Positions 59,274 through 64,000 of a DNA stretch of 64,000 nt are shown here, in pieces. Source of the stretch: Dastarcus helophoroides. Lineage: Eukaryota; Arthropoda; Insecta; Coleoptera; Bothrideridae. The stretch is taken from the NCBI GenBank assembly GCA_028583605.1, contig CM053326.1, positions 15,416,587 to 15,480,586 on the forward strand. Direction: 5' to 3'. Under the pieces are notes generated by a model. That model did no database searches. It had not been told where the DNA came from and worked only from the letters and a program-made list of their open reading frames with translations. The translations under genes and the position numbers were made by a program. Within the stretch, counting starts at the first letter, position 1. Every line of letters starts with the position of its first letter.

Positions 59274-59984
59274 ATGGATACAACTCCCAGGAGAGAAGTG
59301 GTAGCTTCGGCTCTACTTACCATTAATCAGCCTTTCTTGAAACCAGAACCAGTGGAATATATTCCTCCTCCTCTGAATCTCTGTACACGGAAGGAACATT
59401 CATCACCAGAATACCAATATCAATACCCGCATAGCCCCAAAATCGCTCCCATTTTTATAGAACCACCAACATCATCCGTGTGCTCACCTAGTCCTACATC
59501 ACATACAAGTTCAGATACATCAGAGGTGTCGACAAGTTCCGAGGGTGGATTATATCATTCAACCACTTTACAAGCAAGAGTCAAACCTACAAGACCATTT
59601 AAAGCCTATCCAAAGGATCCAATGTCGCTGGCAATTGGAGCCACTGCAGTTGATTCAATGCTGGGGAAAGATTCATCAGATGCTTATGCGGAATTTAGAC
59701 AAAAGATGTTGTCGCAAGTGCAAGCGACGCATAACGGAACAAACAAGAATATGCGCAGGATCCCGCAAAACGCTCAAAACCAAAGCATCACCGATCCAAC
59801 ATACTGGGAAAAACGAAGAAAAAATAACGAAGCGGCAAAACGGTCACGAGACGCACGAAGGGCCAAGGAAGATGAAATTGCTATAAGATGCGCCTTTCTC
59901 GAACAAGAAAACATGCAACTTAAGTTTCGAATTGCTGCGTTAGAAAGTGAGAGAGACAGAAGACAAAGTTTTTTATTTCGTTAA
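59274..59984 (+). CDS. gt: Giant-like bZIP transcription factor, main coding exon
   Basis: 236 codons, ATG to TAA. The C-terminal bZIP begins [20 protein letters not shown] (residues 173-192) and continues [18 protein letters not shown]. Heptad leucines are at 209, 216 and 223, a short zipper. This [20 protein letters not shown] basic region is that of Giant and its PAR/CES-2 relatives; the [13 protein letters not shown] segment (107-119) upstream also suits Giant. A low-complexity Ser/Thr/Pro stretch spans about 62-95. PLNLC at 33-37 resembles the CtBP-binding motif used by short-range repressors. Giant acts in the nucleus as a gap-gene repressor in the early embryo. The ATG lies directly behind a splice acceptor, so a 5' exon must exist; joined to the candidate at 51222 it would add one Met. 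The exon is intact and its base composition is clearly coding. A related PAR-type bZIP paralogue is the main alternative. Confidence 0.85.
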   Translation: MDTTPRREVVASALLTINQPFLKPEPVEYIPPPLNLCTRKEHSSPEYQYQYPHSPKIAPIFIEPPTSSVCSPSPTSHTSSDTSEVSTSSEGGLYHSTTLQARVKPTRPFKAYPKDPMSLAIGATAVDSMLGKDSSDAYAEFRQKMLSQVQATHNGTNKNMRRIPQNAQNQSITDPTYWEKRRKNNEAAKRSRDARRAKEDEIAIRCAFLEQENMQLKFRIAALESERDRRQSFLFR

Positions 59985-60348
59985 ATCAAAAAATACATAA
60001 CTATTAGTTATATTACAACGTGATCGGTTCTCTTGTCATTTCCAAATATTATTGCACTGTATATATTTTTTAAATTAAATATAAGTTCTTTTATTGATGT
60101 TAGACATTATTGTGTGAATATTTAGCAATAACTAATATAAATTTAAAACAATTGCTTTTAACTGGCACAACCAATTTCTCATTCTATAATGCAAAACCTT
60201 GCGTTAACAGTTTACCAACAAGAGTTTTTATTGTCACAAAATATTTTCTTTTTTACGTCCATAATTTTTTATCAACATTTTAAATTAGAAGAAAATGATG
60301 CCCCTTAGTTAAAAACATTCAGTTTTTCAATTTGGAAAAAAATAATAT
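59985..60348 (+). other. Probable 3' UTR and downstream DNA
   Basis: No canonical AATAAA was found in the first 100 bases after the stop. The next feature is the gypsy LTR, 364 bases on. Confidence 0.35.
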
Positions 60349-60710
60349 TGTGCGTTAGTGGTTCGAAAATTAATACTTCGTCAATTGTAACCACTTTATT
60401 TCCAAACTGATTCCGGAACACTGCAATCATAATTCACTTAACTAACTGGCCAATTGACTATTGACAATTGACTCATTAACACTGTTTAATTAACTAAGTT
60501 ATTCATTGAGTAACTAACTGAGGAAAAGCCGACCGCGTATTCATAATAGCGTTCCGGTTCCGAATCATCTCCGTACAGATAAGATTATCGCTTGCGGAAA
60601 TTTCTGGGGCGCTTATCTGCCGTTTAATCCATTATCGCGGCTACTCCCCACTATTCAACTTTCTAGAAAATTCCTTACTAATACAAATTGTATAACTACA
60701 TTTTGTTACA
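60349..60710 (-). repeat. 3' LTR of the gypsy element
   Basis: Starts on the minus strand with TGTAACAAAATG, directly after the polypurine tract. The outer end, TGTGCGTTAGTGG on the plus strand, corresponds to TGTTACGCTTTATCGG of the other LTR. About 362 bases. The TATA element of the other LTRs is degraded here (TATGAATA in place of TATAAATA). Confidence 0.85.
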
Positions 60711-60728
60711 CTGCCCCCCTCTTTATCG
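60711..60728 (-). other. Polypurine tract
   Basis: Minus strand CGATAAAGAGGGGGGCAG lies immediately before the LTR start, where second-strand synthesis is primed. Confidence 0.8.
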
Positions 60729-60740
60729 TCCCGATCAGTT

Positions 60741-62455
60741 TCAATCATTCACTTCGCCACTATATTTGCGCAGTCTGTTGAGGTGTACCACTTTCATCTT
60801 GGTCTGAGGGTTGTAGATCCATATCAATTCACCCTCACTGAAATCTCCATGGTTGGCGATTACGTCATATCTTGTTTTCATCCGGTCCATCGCCAAGTTG
60901 ATCTTCGTCCGCACCAGGTCATGTGTCTCCAATATGGCTTACCTCAAGCCGTCTACGAAACACATCGTCTCCCTGGAGGTCCCTCTTGATGATCCAAACA
61001 CCAAGTCACACGGAAGCCGCAGTTCCATCCCGAAGATCGCTTTTGCCGGAGTCGGACCTTTAGTTTCATGAGTTGTCGCGCGATAGGCCATTAGAAACAA
61101 TGGTAGTTGTCGGTTCCAGTCTGCCTGATGCTTTCCACCATTCCATCAAACGGTGGATGAAGAGGTGTCGTCCAAGAAGGCGGCACACCTCCTGGAAGAC
61201 CCCTGATTCGCAGTTCCTTTCTTGGTACAAGTGTAGTTCCAAGGGAACACCAAATTGACAGACAAAGTTGTTTCGGTATGACGTAAGCTTCATGCCATTT
61301 ACTGAAATAGTCCATGGTACCAGGATGTACTTATTCCCATCGTCTGATGCTGGAAATGGTCCTGTTCTACATTATACTGCTTTAGGGCCCCTTTAGTTCT
61401 TGTTGAAGGACCCCTGAATGCAGTGCAGGTGACACATTTCCGACATCACCGCTCGACGTTCTCCCTGCAGTTAACCTAATAAACCGTTTACGAATCCTTT
61501 CCAGAGCCTTGTTCATCCCTAAATGTCCACCAGAGGTCAATTGTGAACCTCCCACAAAACTTGTGGAATCTTCTCCTGATGCACCACCAACTGCAAGTTG
61601 AACGCTTTCCATCCGCACTTTCCCATTCCCTCTTCAGCATTTCATCCTCTACCTGGAAGGATTTCCATTGGGCCCACAAATTCTTAAGAGCTGGACTTCT
61701 GTCAGAAACTTCTTGCCACTCAGGTCTATGTTCAGCTTTTTTCCACTCCAATATGGGTACGATATCCGTGTCCCTCTTCTGTAGCTCCGAAGACCTTCAA
61801 CAGTTTATCCATCTTCTGGCTGGACAGACGTGACCCTCATATCCACTATGCCCTCATGGTCCTCGGCTCGTCTGCAGTGTCTGCAATCCCCACAAGGTCT
61901 TCTGGACAAAAAGTCAGCGTTGCTATGCTGTCGCCCCGGTCGATAATGCACCTTAAAGTGATACCTATGGAGCCTTTCTAATCATCTAGCCGTCTGCCCC
62001 TCTGCGTTCTTCATTCGGAGTAACCAAGAAAGCGACGAATGACCTGTCCTGATGAGGAGTTCTTGCCCATACACATACTTGTGGAAGTGTTCCACGACGT
62101 TCACTATCGCAAGAAGTTTCTTCCAAGTGGTGCCATAGATCCTCTCCGGCTTCGTCAGGATCTCGCTGTAATATTCGATAACTCTTTCTTCACCGCCTTG
62201 AACTTGGGATAGCACACCCCCAATGCCAACGTTGCTGGCATCAGTGTGTAACACGAACTTCCCATTCTGCTGAGGATAAGCAAAGATAGGGCTTGTGCAC
62301 AAGGCGGAGTTCAGTTTTTGGACAGCGGTATCACAATCGGGAGTCCAAACATACGGCGTTCCTCCTTCCGCTGGTCGATGTAATGGCGCAGTGATGTTGG
62401 CGAAACATTCCACAAATCTTCTGTAATGGGTGTATCAGGAAACTCCTCAGTTCAT
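60741..62455 (-). pseudogene. gypsy pol remnant: RT tail, RNase H, integrase
   Basis: From the right: HYRRFVECFANITAPLHRP (end of RT), LHTDASNVGIGGVLSQVQGG (RNase H), and LAIVNVVEHFHKYVYGQELL. A Trp codon has become TGA near 61980, after which LERLHRYHFKVHYRPGRQHS and NADFLSRRP continue in frame. The integrase follows as RPEWQEVSDRSPALKNLWAQ, LLxREWESADGKR, GGHLGMNKALERIRKRF, then MDYFSKWHEAYVIPKQ, FGVPLELHLYQERN, RVFQEVCRLLG-like sequence, and near the end DRMKTRYDVIANHGDF and KVVHLNRLRKYSG. Frames change repeatedly, and the first integrase-core Asp lies in a broken segment. The piece between the DFSEGELIW and KVVHLNR motifs is shortened. It is dead. Confidence 0.85.
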
Positions 62456-63105
62456 GTTTATCTTTGGGGTATTGGCCCTAGCAGCAACTTCGAACTGTAT
62501 TCTGTAGGACTCTAAAGATGTTTGAAAGAGTTTACCTTTTGTGAAGAAATAGCAGGTACACTTTTGGATTCCTGTTGTATAGTTTGCCCACTTAGTAACT
62601 TCTTCATCGCATTTTCGATGTTGTTGATCTTTTTCTGTGTTGCATTGTCCAAAACAAGAACCTTGTTGTTGAATTCTTCTTTTACTTCTCCAATTACTTC
62701 CTTGACTTCGCCCATCTCTCGTTTCATTCCTGCAATTTCTCCTTTTACTTCTCCCATTTCTCCTTTACTTTCGCGCATCTCATCTTTCATTACTGTAATT
62801 TGTACTTTCACTTTTACAACGTCTACTCCCATCATTTCTGTTATATTTGCTAATAGACTATGCAATTCTTGTTTGTCTGTATTCTTTCTTTGTTCTTCTT
62901 CTTTTCCCTGTCTTCTTCGTTCTTCGTCTTGTCGTCTTCGTTCTCCATCTTGTTCTTTTTCTTGTTGACTTCGTTCTTCATCTTGTCGTCTTTGTTCTTT
63001 AACCTGTTCCTCTTTGTCTATCATCATTTCTAATATCGCTTGCAATTGTTGTTCCATTTTGGCCGATTTTAATCTCGTTTCCATAAAGCGTTCTAGAATA
63101 TTCAA
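62456..63105 (-). pseudogene. gypsy gag N-terminal remnant, coiled coil
   Basis: An open frame of 197 codons from 63105 begins MNILERFMETRLKSAKMEQQ. A Glu/Arg/Gln-rich repeat (EERRRQ units) follows, then a second set of short repeats (GEMGEVKGEI-like), giving a long predicted coiled coil. After its stop, another frame reads SYRIQFEVAARAN, a gag capsid-like motif, and then passes directly into RT-tail sequence near 62450. Capsid C-terminus, zinc knuckle and protease are missing. The repeats explain the regular appearance of the DNA here. Confidence 0.7.
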
Positions 63106-63220
63106 GATGTTTCCTGACGCGCCCCGTATGAACTACTTAACAGTTTATAGCGTCCGTGATAAGTCAAAGTGCGAAACCTCGCACGAATATCTCCGAGAAA
63201 TAAAGCACCATCCACAACTA

Positions 63221-63238
63221 ATCCCACTTCTGACACCA
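63221..63238 (-). other. Primer binding site, tRNA-Leu type
   Basis: Minus strand TGGTGTCAGAAGTGGGAT, two bases inside the LTR, is complementary to the 3' end (including CCA) of tRNA-Leu(CAA) as I know it from animals. All 18 bases fit. Confidence 0.75.
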
Positions 63239-63240
63239 GT

Positions 63241-63534
63241 TGTTACGCTTTATCGGTTCGAAGATTAATACTGCGTGAATTGTAACCACTTTATTGATCT
63301 CAGAACACCACAGTGGTAATTCACTTAACTAACCAACTGACTAATTAACTCAGTAATACTATTTAATTATCTAACTAAGGGAAAAACGATCGCGTATATT
63401 TATAGGGCCGTTCCGGCTTCTAAGCTGATCTCCGTGCAGATAGGATTATCGCTTGCGGAAATTTCTGGAGCGCTTATCTGTCGTTTAATTAATTATTCGC
63501 GGCCGCTTCCCATTATCAAATTTTCTAGAAACCG
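63241..63534 (-). repeat. 5' LTR of the gypsy element, truncated
   Basis: Ends GCGTAACA next to the primer binding site. It carries a TATAAATA box on the minus strand (63404-63397). About 66 bases of the LTR start are missing at 63534, where unrelated sequence begins. Confidence 0.85.
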
Positions 63535-63703
63535 AAACTTTGCGAATATTTTAGTTGTGTTGGCCCTGTTCACTTTGCTAAGTTGTTAAATTTTCAAATG
63601 TTTTAGATAAGTTCTTTGTCAGATATCAATCGTGGCCATTCCCGGTGGTACACACTGTATATTACATCAACCTGTGAGTTACCATCGAATCCGTCTGTAA
63701 TAT
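63535..63703. other. Spacer between inverted LTR copies
   Basis: 169 bases unlike either LTR. No feature recognised; it includes GGTGGTACACACTGTATATTA. Confidence 0.5.
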
Positions 63704-63913
63704 TGTAACAAAATGTAATTATAAAATTTAGTAAGGAATTTTGTAGAAAATTTGATAATGGGAAGCGGCCGCGAATAATGAATTAAACGACAGATAAGCG
63801 CTCCAGAAATTTCCGCAAGCGATAATCCTATCTGCACGGAGATCAGCTTAGAAGCCGGAACGGCCCTATAAATATACGCGATCGTTTTTCTCTTAGTTAG
63901 ATAATTAAATATC
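63704..63913 (+). repeat. Second LTR fragment in opposite orientation
   Basis: Begins TGTAACAAAATG, the LTR start missing from the neighbouring copy, and runs on the plus strand to TAGTTAGATAATTAAAT, where it breaks off. Its overlap with 63360-63534 is nearly identical by eye (a few changes in about 170 bases), much closer than either is to the LTR at 60349. TATAAATA lies at 63867-63874. Confidence 0.85.
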
Positions 63914-64000
63914 CGTTAATGATAGAAGTACAAATGGAAACCTGCGACGTAACCAGGGCAATACCTAAAGATAATATTAAGGATGAGAATTTAAGTATTA

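Larger units (their letters stand above)
60349..63534 (-). mobile_element. Internally deleted Ty3/gypsy LTR retrotransposon
   Basis: In minus-strand order: a 5' LTR (63534-63241, its first bases missing), primer binding site (63238-63221), gag remnant, RT tail/RNase H, integrase, polypurine tract (60728-60711) and 3' LTR (60710-60349). Most of gag's C-terminus, the protease and nearly all of the RT are missing. The two LTRs are only about 80-85 percent alike by eye, too different for a recent single insertion, so the element is old or a recombinant. Confidence 0.9.

Noticed and set aside
59545..59886. 113-codon second frame overlapping the bZIP exon
   Set aside because: It is a shifted reading of the same DNA; the bZIP frame has clear family motifs and this one has none.
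62522..63268. Plus-strand Ser/Thr/Phe-rich frames at 62522-63268
   Set aside because: They are antisense to the gag coiled-coil repeat of the gypsy element.

Overview
The window looks like an insect nuclear genome, plausibly a beetle or related order: very AT-rich, no operons, a nearly gene-free landscape full of decayed transposons, and one recognisable developmental gene. The only intact protein-coding exon I can defend is a bZIP transcription factor at 59274-59984 (+), close in sequence to the gap-gene product Giant. It starts directly behind a splice acceptor. A candidate 5' exon lies about 8 kb upstream, with two TATA-like motifs and an ATG sitting on a donor site (51222-51224). If that is right, the gene spans roughly 50.8-60 kb and its intron is packed with nested transposons.

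Region by region. 1-8.9 kb: a long-inverted-repeat element (1220-2257), two long blocks of degenerate TTTCGA-rich repeat, and a mariner C-terminal relic. 9-11 kb: a 2.1-kb long-TIR element with a decayed DDE transposase, itself invaded by an element with terminal motif arrays. 11-15 kb: repeat block and unassigned DNA. 15-21.5 kb: diverged tandem units, a decayed non-LTR retrotransposon on the minus strand, and more repeat blocks. 21.5-27.5 kb: unassigned DNA, an element with ten subterminal GGATA-TGCC motifs (24160-25631), and another repeat block. 27.5-39.6 kb: a dead mariner with TIRs and TA target sites, inverted-repeat elements including a palindrome nested in a palindrome (32.6-33.9 kb), a relic of a widespread unclassified protein family (35.7-36.1 kb), a hammerhead-ribozyme motif (38569-38633), and a 331-bp MITE. 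39.2-47.2 kb: hAT-like shells filled with TTTCGA repeat, a Mutator-like (MULE) relic, and a tRNA-like SINE head. 47.2-59.3 kb: a candidate promoter and first exon, then the TE-filled intron. 60.3-63.9 kb: an internally deleted Ty3/gypsy element on the minus strand, with PBS, PPT and LTRs, followed by a second LTR fragment in inverted orientation.

Apart from the giant-like gene, nothing here is a working pathway. The biology is transposon ecology around a segmentation gene. The most interesting signals are the hammerhead ribozyme, the degenerate TTTCGA repeat that changes strand polarity and tends to sit inside hAT-like ends, several element families that carry inverted arrays of short motifs at both ends, and the nested palindromic elements. 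All identities come from reading the sequence; no database search was run.
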